A stretch of DNA of 64,000 nt, from the NCBI RefSeq assembly GCF_036178845.1, contig NZ_CP108070.1:2418001-2482000 (forward strand), read 5' to 3'. Below the pieces are notes generated by a model, which was not told where the DNA came from, searched no databases, and worked only from the letters and a program-made list of their open reading frames with translations. Below, in pieces: positions 43,912-51,771 of the stretch; within the stretch, counting starts at the first letter, position 1; the number at the start of each line of letters is the position of its first letter. The DNA comes from Streptomyces sp. NBC_00271 (lineage in GTDB: Bacteria > Actinomycetota > Actinomycetes > Streptomycetales > Streptomycetaceae). The translations under genes were made by a program, and so were the position numbers.

Positions 43912-44337
43912 ATGGGCGACACGGTGGGACCCGAAGAGTTGGGAATGCGCTTCTTGACCTTGTCGCATCGGGTGCGGCGGGTCGTCGACGACCGGATGGC
44001 CGACGGAGGGCTTTCCCTGGCGCGGACCAAGCTGCTGCAGGTGCTCGCCGAACAAGGCCCGACCCGCCAGTCGTCGCTGGCCCTACAACTCGGCTTCGCC
44101 GCACGCACGGTCACGGAGGCGGTGGACGGCCTCGAACGTGACGGCCTCGTGGAACGGAGCCCCGATCCGACCGATCGTCGGGCCAAGCTCGTCAACATCA
44201 CCGACGCGGGGAACACGGCGTTCATCGCCGCCAGTCGGGCGGGCGGACAGGTGCTCCGGGACATCTTCGGGGTCCTCGCCGGCGATGAGCGCGAGACGCT
44301 GGCCGGTCTCCTCGAGCTGATCGACAGAGCCACCTGA
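43912..44337 (+). CDS. MarR-family transcriptional regulator
   Basis: A 141-residue winged-helix protein with RTKLLQVLAEQGPTRQSSLA and LGFAARTVTEAVDGLERDGLVER (recognition helix), then the wing PTDRRAKLVNITDAG. The ATG at 43912 follows AAGGAG. MarR proteins usually repress neighbouring efflux or redox genes and release DNA on binding phenolic ligands. Its natural target here may have been the truncated SDR gene and the hydrolase remnant that follows. Confidence 0.9.
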   Translation: MGDTVGPEELGMRFLTLSHRVRRVVDDRMADGGLSLARTKLLQVLAEQGPTRQSSLALQLGFAARTVTEAVDGLERDGLVERSPDPTDRRAKLVNITDAGNTAFIAASRAGGQVLRDIFGVLAGDERETLAGLLELIDRAT

Positions 44338-44342
44338 TCCTG

Positions 44343-44564
44343 ATGCACGCCGATAGTGCAGTTCGTCACACCGAGATGTTCGCCGGCCGCCGATTGCCCG
44401 GCGCCGTCACGGATCAGGCGATCAACCCCGAGGTGGAGCGCTGTGTCGCGAAGCGTGCCAGTGCGACGATCGTCGAGATCGAGGGCGCGTCGCACGCCGT
44501 GACCGTGTCCCAGCCCAAGGAGGTCGCTGATCTCATCCGCGACGCGGTACGCGCGACGAGCTGA
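44343..44564 (+). pseudogene. Alpha/beta hydrolase, C-terminal remnant
   Basis: A 73-codon frame starting 6 bp after marR. Its residues DQAINPEVERCVAKRA and IEGASHAVTVSQPKEVADLIRDAVRATS align with the last third of the intact hydrolase at 22761-23486, including the catalytic His. The oxyanion and nucleophile parts are absent, so it cannot be an active hydrolase. Confidence 0.75.
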
Positions 44565-44589
44565 CAAGGCGGCTGGCGGAACGGCGGCA

Positions 44590-44640
44590 GCGCGGACGGA
44601 GTCTCTGTACGGTGTCCGTCCGCGCGGCCTTTTCGTCTTT
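44590..44640. terminator. Rho-independent-like terminator
   Basis: An 11-bp stem (GCGCGGACGGA with TCCGTCCGCGC) and 14-nt loop are followed by GGCCTTTTCGTCTTT, with a T-run on the plus strand. It sits between the hydrolase remnant and the convergent ltrA-like gene. Confidence 0.8.
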
Positions 44641-44671
44641 GTCCAGGGCGGGGATCCCGACGCGGGCCTGG

Positions 44672-45835
44672 TCACCGACGTGGCACCGTGATCACGACGG
44701 CCAGGACCGCCAGTAGCGCACCGGCAAGTAGCGCGGGTGCCGGGGACCAGGTGGCCAACAGGACACCTGCCGAGGCGACGGGAAACGGTGCCCGCTCTGC
44801 CATGTTCCTTTGGTGTGGCCGGAGGTGCACCGCCCAGACCGTGATCAGGAAGACCGCTGCCGGAACAGTGACCGCGGCTCCGGCAGCCATCGGCGAGGCC
44901 CCGGTGTGCCGAGTGACGTGGTCGGCGTACGCGGCCAGGCCGGCGCCCTCGGCGGTCGCCGAGGCGAAGATCAGGTAGTGACCGTAGGCCCAGGGGAATC
45001 TCCTGCGGTGGGCCTGGTGCGTCGTGGCCAGCAGGGTGTGCGCGGGTCTGGCGAAGTACAGCCACCACATGGCGTAGGCCATGAGCAGGCCACCGGCCGC
45101 CAGTGCGTACAGCGAACCGGTGCCGTGGTGCCGGTCGAAGGCGCTACGGACGGCGACGGTGGCGGCCGCGACGGACTCGCCGAGGACGATGAGGGTGAAC
45201 AGTTCGTAGCGCTCAGCGATGTGGTGCGGATGCCAGGGCGTCATCCCGGCGGACTGTGCCCATACGGGAACGGACACTTCGGCCGCGATCATCACCACGA
45301 TGCCGGGCAGCCGCACCGGCGCCGGGAGGAAGAGCAGCCCCACCCAGCCGAACTGACACGCCGTGACCCCGGCGGCGAAGCGCAGCGTGGTGCTCCGCCG
45401 GGCAGGGTCGGACAGCGCGGCGCGCAGCCAGAGCGCGGCCAGCGCCGTACGCAGCAGGACGTAGCCGAGTGTGATGACGTGCAGATCTCCGTCCTCGAAC
45501 GCGCGGCGCACGCCGGCGGCGAGGACCAGGGAGCCGGTGATCTGGGCCAGCACTGTCAGCCGGTACGGGATGTCGTCCGGGTCGTAGGCGGAGGCGAACC
45601 AGGTGAAGTTCATCCACGCCCACCAGACGGTGAAGAAGACCAGCGCGAAGCGCAGGACTCCGGTGGCGTAGTCCCCCTCCGTCAGCGCCCCGTGCAGGCT
45701 CGTGGACGCCTGCGCCACCGCGACGACGAAGCACAGGTCGGAGAAGAGCTCCAGCGAGGTGGCGGACCTGTGCGGCTCGCCGGGGTTGCGGCCCACCATG
45801 GTGCGCCACCGCCTGGCACCCGGGTCCGCCTCCAT
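44672..45835 (-). CDS. Low temperature requirement A (LtrA) family membrane protein
   Basis: A 387-residue protein with about ten helices. Family motifs: SLELFSDLCFVVAVAQAS near the N terminus, WWAWMNFTWFASAYDPDD, then HIAERYELFTLIVLGESV. LtrA proteins were named from a Listeria cold-growth mutant; the molecular role is unknown. It starts 14 bp after the flavoprotein stop and is almost certainly cotranscribed with it. The ATG at 45835 was chosen over longer frames that lie inside the flavoprotein gene. Confidence 0.88.
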   Translation of the reverse strand: MEADPGARRWRTMVGRNPGEPHRSATSLELFSDLCFVVAVAQASTSLHGALTEGDYATGVLRFALVFFTVWWAWMNFTWFASAYDPDDIPYRLTVLAQITGSLVLAAGVRRAFEDGDLHVITLGYVLLRTALAALWLRAALSDPARRSTTLRFAAGVTACQFGWVGLLFLPAPVRLPGIVVMIAAEVSVPVWAQSAGMTPWHPHHIAERYELFTLIVLGESVAAATVAVRSAFDRHHGTGSLYALAAGGLLMAYAMWWLYFARPAHTLLATTHQAHRRRFPWAYGHYLIFASATAEGAGLAAYADHVTRHTGASPMAAGAAVTVPAAVFLITVWAVHLRPHQRNMAERAPFPVASAGVLLATWSPAPALLAGALLAVLAVVITVPRR

Positions 45836-45849
45836 GGTCGGGGCGCGGT

Positions 45850-47217
45850 TCAGCGGAGGGCTCCCAGGGCCGCCTCGATCGTCCGGTGGAAGGTGGGATA
45901 GGTGTAGATCATGTGCTGAAGCCGGTCGACGGGTACCTCGGCATGGACGGCCACGTTCAGCCCGTAAAGCACCTCGCCTCCCGCCGGCCCCGCCGAGGTC
46001 GCGCCGATCAGCACGCCCCGGTCGGCGTCCTCGACGAGCTTGATGAACCCCTCGTTGCCCGGCCCGTGGATCCAGCCGCGCGTGGAGGAGGCGATGGTCA
46101 CCACGCTGGTGCGCACGCGCAGCCCCCGCTCCCGCGCCTGGCGCTCCGTCAGTCCCACCGCGCCGATCTCCGGATCGGTGAAGGTGACACGGGGCAACGC
46201 CCGGTAGTCGGCGTCGGGACCGGGTTGCCCGAGGATGTCCCGGACGGCGATCTCCGCCTGGTACATCGACATGTGCGTGAAGGCTCCCCGGCCGGTGATG
46301 TCGCCGATCGCCCACAACCCCTCGCCGGCCCGCATCCGCCCGTCCGTGGGCACAGCTCCCGCCGTCGGATCGAGCCCCACCGTGTCGACCCCCAGGGGGG
46401 TCAGGTCGGCGTGGCGTCCGGTGGCGACCAGAAGCCGTTCGGCACTGAGCAGTTGCTCATCACCGTCAAGGCGGACGGTGAACGCGGTGCCGTCATGGCT
46501 GACTTGCCGCGCCCGTGCGCCCGTGAAGACGCTGACGCCGTCCGCCCGCAGCGCCTCCGCGGCCAACTCCCCCGCTTCCGGCTCCTCCTGCGCCAGCAGC
46601 CGGTCCTGCCCCTCGATCACTGTGACCGCGCACTTGAAACGGGCGAAGACCTGGGCGAGTTCGACGCCGATGGCGCCCCCACCGAGCACCAGCATCGACG
46701 CGGGCAGCTCCTTGGCAGCCACGGCGTCCCGGCTGGTCCAGTACGGCGTTCCTTCCAGACCCGGGACTGCGGGGATCCGCGGCCGGGTGCCGGTGGCCAG
46801 GACGACACCGCGCCGGGCCTCGAACGTGCGGTCCCCGACCATCAGCTGGCGCGGCCCGACGAGACGCCCCCTCCCCCGCACGAGCCGCCCGCCCTTCGCC
46901 GCGAAGCGGTCCGCGGCCACCTGGTCGTTCCAGTCGTCGGTGGCCTCGTCGCGGATACGTCCGGCGACCCTGGTCCAGTCCGGACTCACCACCGCCTCAC
47001 CGGCGAGGGCGGGAACCCGGCCCGCCTCGGCGAGCAGGTTCCCGGCCCGGATCATCATCTTGCTGGGCACACAAGCCCAGTACGGACATTCGCCCCCGAC
47101 AAGTTCCGCCTCGACCCCCACGACGTCCAGTCCCGCTTCGGCCAGCGTGCCGGCGACGTATTCGCCGCCCGGCCCCAGCCCGACGACCACCACATCCGCC
47201 TGCTCGTTCGCGCTCAT
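45850..47217 (-). CDS. FAD-dependent pyridine nucleotide-disulfide oxidoreductase, atypical
   Basis: A 455-residue flavoprotein with the fold of dihydrolipoyl dehydrogenase and mercuric reductase: FAD GLGPGGEYVA (residues 13-22), redox motif GGECPYWACVPSK (Cys44 and Cys49, CX4C), NAD(P) motif VLGGGAIGVELAQVF, and WAIGDITGRGAFTH. Two departures are seen: Glu43 replaces the usual Thr or Asn before the first Cys, and the C-terminal HxHPT motif reads YTYPTFHRT, so the catalytic His is absent. It is therefore unlikely to be an E3 subunit. It may reduce a small-molecule disulfide or quinone. The ATG at 47217 follows GAGGAG. Confidence 0.88.
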   Translation of the reverse strand: MSANEQADVVVVGLGPGGEYVAGTLAEAGLDVVGVEAELVGGECPYWACVPSKMMIRAGNLLAEAGRVPALAGEAVVSPDWTRVAGRIRDEATDDWNDQVAADRFAAKGGRLVRGRGRLVGPRQLMVGDRTFEARRGVVLATGTRPRIPAVPGLEGTPYWTSRDAVAAKELPASMLVLGGGAIGVELAQVFARFKCAVTVIEGQDRLLAQEEPEAGELAAEALRADGVSVFTGARARQVSHDGTAFTVRLDGDEQLLSAERLLVATGRHADLTPLGVDTVGLDPTAGAVPTDGRMRAGEGLWAIGDITGRGAFTHMSMYQAEIAVRDILGQPGPDADYRALPRVTFTDPEIGAVGLTERQARERGLRVRTSVVTIASSTRGWIHGPGNEGFIKLVEDADRGVLIGATSAGPAGGEVLYGLNVAVHAEVPVDRLQHMIYTYPTFHRTIEAALGALR

Positions 47218-47263
47218 GTCTCTCCTCGCTCCACCGGCTCTCCGGACATGGACTGTCCCGGTG

Positions 47264-47327
47264 AGGCTAGAGCGGCCCGACAACGGCCCTGGTCCGCCAG
47301 CGCACGAATACCTGCCCGAGAGCGAAC
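47264..47327 (-). promoter_or_regulatory. 22-bp direct-repeat operator and promoter, flavoprotein-ltrA
   Basis: On the minus strand GTTCGCTCTCGGGC (outer end 47327) and GTGCGCTGGCGGACCAGGG (47305-47287) start 22 bp apart; TAGCCT (47269-47264) follows after 17 nt and lies 47 bp before the start codon. Confidence 0.72.
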
Positions 47328-47350
47328 GCCGAGGACGGGCACCGGCCACA

Positions 47351-47415
47351 GTGCGCTGGCGGTCACCACCGCGTGCACTGCCGGTCAAGCCGCCCCCCGA
47401 ACGGGCACCTAGCGT
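47351..47415 (+). promoter_or_regulatory. 22-bp direct-repeat operator and promoter, dps
   Basis: GTGCGCTGGCGGTC (47351) and GTGCACTGCCGGTCAAGCC (47373-47391) start 22 bp apart; TAGCGT (47410-47415) follows after 18 nt. It is back-to-back with the flavoprotein operator at a distance of 23 bp. This is one of the best-conserved copies. Confidence 0.75.
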
Positions 47416-47455
47416 CATCGGGGTATACACAGCACAGCACCGCGGGAGGCGCGCC

Positions 47456-48034
47456 ATGACCACCAATTCCACACCCGTGAACGGCAGCCAGCCATGGCTG
47501 CACCAGAAGGGCGAGGTGATCCAGGAGTTCGGAACCGTCAAGCAGTTCCCGGTCGCCCTGTCCTATGAGGCACGGATGTACTCCTGCCAGCGACTGAACA
47601 AGGCCCTCGCGGACACGCAGATCCTCTACGGCCTCTACAAGAAGCACCACTGGCTGATGCGCGGCGCGACCTTCTACCAGCTGCACCTGGTCCTGGACAA
47701 GCACGCGGGCGAACAGCTCGAAATCATCGACACCATCGCCGAACGCGTCCAGTCCCTGGGGGGCGTCGCGGTGGGAGACCCCAGGCACGTCGCGGAGATC
47801 ACGTCGATTCCGCGGCCCCCGGACGGGGTGGAGGAGGTGCCGGCCATGCTGTCACGGCTGCTGGAGGCCCACGAGACCATCCTCATCGACGCCCACGACG
47901 CCGCCTCACGGACCGCCGAGCTGGGCGACGACGGCACCAACGACCTGCTGGTGTCCCAGGTGATCAGGACCGGTGAACGGCAGGCGTGGTTCCTGGCCGA
48001 GCACCTGGTCGACACACCGCTGGTCCGCGCCTGA
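47456..48034 (+). CDS. dps: Dps-family DNA-binding ferritin-like protein
   Basis: A 192-residue Dps. The ferroxidase region reads YKKHHWLMRGATFYQLHLVL (about residues 61-80), followed by DKHAGEQLEIIDTIAERVQ, with the shared His, Asp and Glu ligands. The N terminus is polar and extended; the C-terminal tail ends LAEHLVDTPLVRA. Dps oligomers mineralise iron with peroxide and compact DNA under stress and during sporulation. The ATG at 47456 is preceded by GGGAGG. Confidence 0.95.
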   Translation: MTTNSTPVNGSQPWLHQKGEVIQEFGTVKQFPVALSYEARMYSCQRLNKALADTQILYGLYKKHHWLMRGATFYQLHLVLDKHAGEQLEIIDTIAERVQSLGGVAVGDPRHVAEITSIPRPPDGVEEVPAMLSRLLEAHETILIDAHDAASRTAELGDDGTNDLLVSQVIRTGERQAWFLAEHLVDTPLVRA

Positions 48035-48407
48035 ACACTGGCTCGGACCGCCGCTGCTCGCCGGTGCGCGTTCGTCCCGGCCGGGCCGCCGGCCCGGCGC
48101 TGGAGCATGATGCTGTTGACCTAACCCTGGTGGCTACTCGCCGGGGCGACGCCGAACGGCGACGAGCTGGAAGATCAAGGTGGCACGACCTCCTGGCGAG
48201 GCACCTCCGGCGGTCACCACGCTGTTGCGGCACCTCACCTGACGTCGGCCGGGGGTTCCATGCGAGCGAGGCGCGGACCGCCGGTACGACGGGGTAGCGG
48301 AGGAGAACGCTGTGGGACCACTTCCCGTACACGCACAGTCCCCCCAACCGAGCAGTGGACTCCAGCCCGTTCGAGAACCATTCAATCACCTGATAAACGG
48401 AGGAACC
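48035..48407 (+). other. Upstream region of LLM gene, no gene seen
   Basis: A 373-bp gap after dps with several short GC-rich inverted repeats. Neither the shared 22-bp operator nor another recognised operator was found. The last 20 bp contain ACGGAGGAACC, the ribosome-binding site of the following gene. Confidence 0.5.
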
Positions 48408-49511
48408 GTGCAGTTCGGGATCTTCAGCGTCGGCGACGTCACACCGGACCCCACCACGGGCCGGACGCCGACCGAACGCGAGCGGATCAAGGCCATGGTC
48501 GCCATCGCGCTGAAGGCCGAGGAGGTCGGCCTGGACGTCTTCGCGACCGGCGAGCACCACAACCCGCCGTTCGTGCCCTCGTCGCCGACGACGATGCTCG
48601 GCTATGTCGCGGCGCGGACCGAGCGGCTGATCCTGTCGACGTCGACCACCCTGATCACCACCAACGACCCGGTGAAGATCGCCGAGGACTTCGCGATGCT
48701 CCAGCACCTGGCCGACGGCCGGGTGGACCTGATGATGGGGCGCGGGAACACCGGCCCGGTCTACCCCTGGTTCGGCCAGGACGTCCGTCAGGGCATCAAC
48801 CTCGCCATCGAGAACTACGCCCTGCTGCGGCGGCTGTGGCGCGAGGACGTCGTCAACTGGGAGGGCAAGTTCCGCAGCCCGCTGCAGGGCTTCACCTCCA
48901 CCCCGCGTCCGCTGGACGGGGTGCCGCCGTTCGTCTGGCACGGCTCCATCCGCTCCCCGGAGATAGCCGAGCAGGCCGCCTACTACGGCGACGGCTTCTT
49001 CCACAACAACATCTTCTGGCCCGCCGACCACACCAAGCAGATGGTCGAGCTGTACCGGGAGCGGTACGCGCACTACGGGCACGGCACGCCCGAGCAGGCG
49101 ATCGTCGGTCTCGGCGGGCAGGTGTTCATGCGGAAGAACTCCCAGGACGCCGTGCGCGAGTTCCGGCCGTACTTCGACAACGCGCCGGTCTACGGGCACG
49201 GTCCCTCCCTGGAGGAGTTCACCGACCAGACCCCGCTGACCGTCGGCTCCCCGCAGGAGGTCATCGAGAAGACCCTGGCCTTCCGCGACTACGCCGGTGA
49301 CTACCAGCGCCAGCTGTTCCTGGTGGACCACGCCGGGCTGCCGCTGAAGACGGTCCTCGAGCAGCTCGACCTGCTCGGCGAGGAGGTCGTCCCGGTGCTG
49401 CGCAAGGAGTTCGCGAACGGCCGCCCGGCGAACGTTCCGGAGGCACCGACCCACCGGTCTCTGCTCCCTTCCGCCGCAGAAGCTTCCTCGGAAGCGGTGA
49501 CCGTTGTATGA
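48408..49511 (+). CDS. LLM-class flavin-dependent oxidoreductase (CE1758 type)
   Basis: A 367-residue luciferase-like monooxygenase. It begins VQFGIFSVGDVTPDPTTG and contains FATGEHHNPPFVPSSP, LILSTSTTLITTNDPVKIAEDFAMLQ, LADGRVDLMMGRGNTGPVYPW and a late LGEEVVPVLRKEFA. Such enzymes use reduced FMN supplied by a partner reductase, and the partner is encoded immediately downstream with overlapping codons (ATGA). The GTG at 48408 has GGAGGAA before it. The substrate is unknown. Confidence 0.92.
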   Translation: MQFGIFSVGDVTPDPTTGRTPTERERIKAMVAIALKAEEVGLDVFATGEHHNPPFVPSSPTTMLGYVAARTERLILSTSTTLITTNDPVKIAEDFAMLQHLADGRVDLMMGRGNTGPVYPWFGQDVRQGINLAIENYALLRRLWREDVVNWEGKFRSPLQGFTSTPRPLDGVPPFVWHGSIRSPEIAEQAAYYGDGFFHNNIFWPADHTKQMVELYRERYAHYGHGTPEQAIVGLGGQVFMRKNSQDAVREFRPYFDNAPVYGHGPSLEEFTDQTPLTVGSPQEVIEKTLAFRDYAGDYQRQLFLVDHAGLPLKTVLEQLDLLGEEVVPVLRKEFANGRPANVPEAPTHRSLLPSAAEASSEAVTVV

Positions 49512-50122
49512 AGGTCGTAGTCGTCTCGGCGGGGCTGAGCGTCCCGTCCTCCACACGCCTGCTCGCAGACCGCCTCGCTGACACGGTCTGCGATGAACTC
49601 TCCGATCAAGGCCACAAGGTGGACGTGGATGTCATCGAGTTGCGTGCCCTGTCTGCCGCCATCGCCAACAGCCTCGTGACCGGTTTCCCCGCACCGCAAC
49701 TGGCCACCGCGATCGCAGCGGTGACGGACGCAGACAGCCTGGTCGCCGTGACACCGGTGTTCAGCGCCTCGTACAGCGGGCTGTTCAAGTCCTTCTTCGA
49801 TCTGATCGATCCGGACGCTCTCACGGGCAAACCGGTCCTGATCGCGGCGACGGGAGGCACTCCCCGCCACTCGCTGGTCCTGGATCACGCGCTGCGTCCG
49901 CTCTTCGCCTACTTGCGTGCCGTGGTCGTCCCGACCGGTGTCTACGCGGCGTCCGAGGACTGGGGAACCGGCGGCAGCGCACACACGGAAGGGCTGCCGG
50001 CACGTATACAGCGGGCCGGCCGGGAGATGGCCTCAATCCTGGTCACCAGAGCAGACGGGCCGCTCTCCGAAGACGACCCCGCCTCGTCCAGGAAACAGCT
50101 CTCCGATCTGCGCTTCGACTGA
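49508..50122 (+). CDS. NAD(P)H-dependent FMN reductase (CE1759 type)
   Basis: A 204-residue flavodoxin-fold reductase with VVSAGLSVPSSTRLLADRL (phosphate-binding loop), TPVFSASYSGLFKSFFDLID and GKPVLIAATGGTPRHSLVLD. It supplies reduced FMN to the LLM enzyme, whose gene it overlaps by 4 bp. The two-gene unit ends in a strong terminator at 50131-50168. Confidence 0.92.
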   Translation: MKVVVVSAGLSVPSSTRLLADRLADTVCDELSDQGHKVDVDVIELRALSAAIANSLVTGFPAPQLATAIAAVTDADSLVAVTPVFSASYSGLFKSFFDLIDPDALTGKPVLIAATGGTPRHSLVLDHALRPLFAYLRAVVVPTGVYAASEDWGTGGSAHTEGLPARIQRAGREMASILVTRADGPLSEDDPASSRKQLSDLRFD

Positions 50123-50130
50123 GCGCTTCC

Positions 50131-50168
50131 GGGTCAGGGGTCGCCACCTCGGTGTCGACCCCTGACCC
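50131..50168. terminator. Bidirectional terminator
   Basis: A perfect 13-bp stem (GGGTCAGGGGTCG with CGACCCCTGACCC) and a 12-nt loop sit between the FMN reductase gene and the convergent secreted hydrolase gene. Confidence 0.82.
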
Positions 50169-50186
50169 TTGCCGAAAAGCCGGGCC

Positions 50187-51071
50187 TCAGCCGGCGGACC
50201 GGGCCGCCGCGATGATCGTGTCGGCGACGGTGTCGGCACGGGTGATCAGGGACAGGTGGCCCGCCGCGACCTCGACGACGTGCGCGCCGGCCCGCTTCGC
50301 CATGAAGAGCTGCTCAGCCGGCGGGATGACATGGTCCTCGGTGCCGACGACCGCCCAGGACGGGAGCGACTTCCATGCGGGCGTCCCCGAGGGCTGCGAG
50401 CCTGCGCTGACGGCGAAGGGCCGCTGTCCTGCGGCCAGCAGTCTGGTCTGCGCGGCCGGGACGCCGTTGGCGAAGCAGCCGGTGAAGCCCCGGTAGCTGC
50501 CGTTGGGGGCGTACTTGAGGTAGGCGTCGACATCGCCGGCCGGGGCGCCCGGGTACGGCACGAGATTGAGGAAGGTCGCCGGGTCCGCGGTGACGCACGA
50601 CCCGGGCCGGGCGGCGTTGATCTGGAACACGGTCTCGCCCTCGTCGGGGATGTAGGCGTCGTCATAGACCAGAGCGCGCACGTTCGAGCTGCCGGCGGCC
50701 GCGTTGGTGATGACCATCCCACCGTAGGAGTGGCCCACCAGCACGACCGGGCCCGGGATCGAGGCGACGAAGTCACGGATCGTCTCCGCGTCGGCGCTCA
50801 CTCCGCGCAGCGGGTTCGGCGGCGCGTAGACCGTGTAGCCCGCGTGCAGCAGACGGGACATGACGGCGTTCCAGCTCGATGCGTCGGCCCAGGCGCCGTG
50901 CACGAGCACGATCGTGGGCTTGGTCTGCGCCTCGCGCTGCTCGGTGGCGGCCTGGGCCGCTGCAGTCTGCGAGGTCGCTGCCGTGACGGGCGCCGAGAAG
51001 GCCAGGGCACCGGCGGCGGCTGCCGTGCAGGTGAGGACGAGCGCCCGGCGGGCTGAGGGGAGGATACGCAT
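50187..51071 (-). CDS. Secreted alpha/beta hydrolase
   Basis: A 294-residue hydrolase with an N-terminal signal (RRALVLTCTAAAAGALAFSAPVTAATS) and a Gln/Ala-rich linker. Catalytic motifs: VLVHGAWADASSW, VGHSYGGMV (Ser115) and AAGHLSLITRAD (His). It is a secreted relative of the cytosolic enzyme at 22761-23486. The ATG at 51071 was chosen because the signal peptide begins there; longer frames overlap the whiB-like gene. The substrate is unknown. Confidence 0.88.
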   Translation of the reverse strand: MRILPSARRALVLTCTAAAAGALAFSAPVTAATSQTAAAQAATEQREAQTKPTIVLVHGAWADASSWNAVMSRLLHAGYTVYAPPNPLRGVSADAETIRDFVASIPGPVVLVGHSYGGMVITNAAAGSSNVRALVYDDAYIPDEGETVFQINAARPGSCVTADPATFLNLVPYPGAPAGDVDAYLKYAPNGSYRGFTGCFANGVPAAQTRLLAAGQRPFAVSAGSQPSGTPAWKSLPSWAVVGTEDHVIPPAEQLFMAKRAGAHVVEVAAGHLSLITRADTVADTIIAAARSAG

Positions 51072-51141
51072 GAGGACCCCTGTACTGGGACCCCGCACGG
51101 GGCGGGGCGAAGAGGTGGGCCAATAGGTGGAGGTGGGGCCT

Positions 51142-51399
51142 TCAACCGGCGTTGCGGTCGGCCTCGGTGAGGCCTCCCCACACTCCGTAGGTCTGGGCGG
51201 TCCGCAGCGCGAAGTCGGCGCAGAGCCGTTGGACCGGACAGCAGCGGCAGATGGCCTGGGCGCGCAGTTCGCGCTGCCGTCGCTTGCTGCCGCGTTCGTG
51301 GGACGAGGAGAAGAAGACGGAGCTGTCCATGCCGCGGCAGGACGCCGCACTCTGCCAGCCCCACTCGTCGAGGAGGGGCTTCGCGCCAAGTGGCTTCAT
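51142..51399 (-). CDS. WhiB-like Fe-S transcription factor
   Basis: An 85-residue Wbl protein. The four cluster cysteines are Cys21, Cys51, Cys54 and Cys60 (AICRCCPVQRLC), followed by the GVWGG turn and a short C-terminal EADRNAG. Wbl proteins bind a 4Fe-4S cluster sensitive to oxygen or NO and work with the principal sigma factor. The ATG at 51399 starts the conserved part; the longer frame upstream overlaps a dps remnant. Placement in a redox island fits a redox-sensing role, which is inferred. Confidence 0.9.
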   Translation of the reverse strand: MKPLGAKPLLDEWGWQSAASCRGMDSSVFFSSSHERGSKRRQRELRAQAICRCCPVQRLCADFALRTAQTYGVWGGLTEADRNAG

Positions 51400-51415
51400 C
51401 GCACTGCCCCTCCGC

Positions 51416-51592
51416 TCAAGTGTGGACACAAGTGGTGACGGCCAACTGCTCCGCCAGGCACCGGTCTTGGAGCTCGCCGGTGCGAATGACCTGCGCGACG
51501 AGCAGGTCCTGCGTCCCGTCGCCCCCGAACTCATCCGTGCGGGCGGTCGCGTCGCGGGCGTCGGCGAGGATGTTCTCCTGCGCTTGGCAGAT
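51416..51592 (-). pseudogene. Dps C-terminal remnant
   Basis: About 58 codons (QENILADARDATARTDEFGG, then DGTQDLLVAQVIRTGELQD) align with the last part of the intact Dps at 47456-48034 (ETILIDAHDAASRTAELG, DGTNDLLVSQVIRTGERQA). The ferroxidase half is missing. The remnant ends 17 bp before the whiB-like start codon. Confidence 0.8.
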
Positions 51593-51771
51593 GCGAGAAG
51601 CCGACCTCGTCCCTCGACGTCGGCCACGCAAGTCGCCGGGAACCAGGTGATGCCGACGGAGACGTCGGTCCCGCCCTGGCCCTCCTGCGGGAAAGGGGTG
51701 GGGACGAGGGACTTGCCACGGGAGGACGGACGGTGGCGCGTAGCCCCTCGTGGAGGCCACGATCCGGATCG

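Noticed and set aside
48035..48407. Shared 22-bp operator before the LLM/FMN-reductase pair
   Set aside because: A GTGCGC occurs near 48064, but neither the partner half-site at 22 bp nor a suitable -10 was found.
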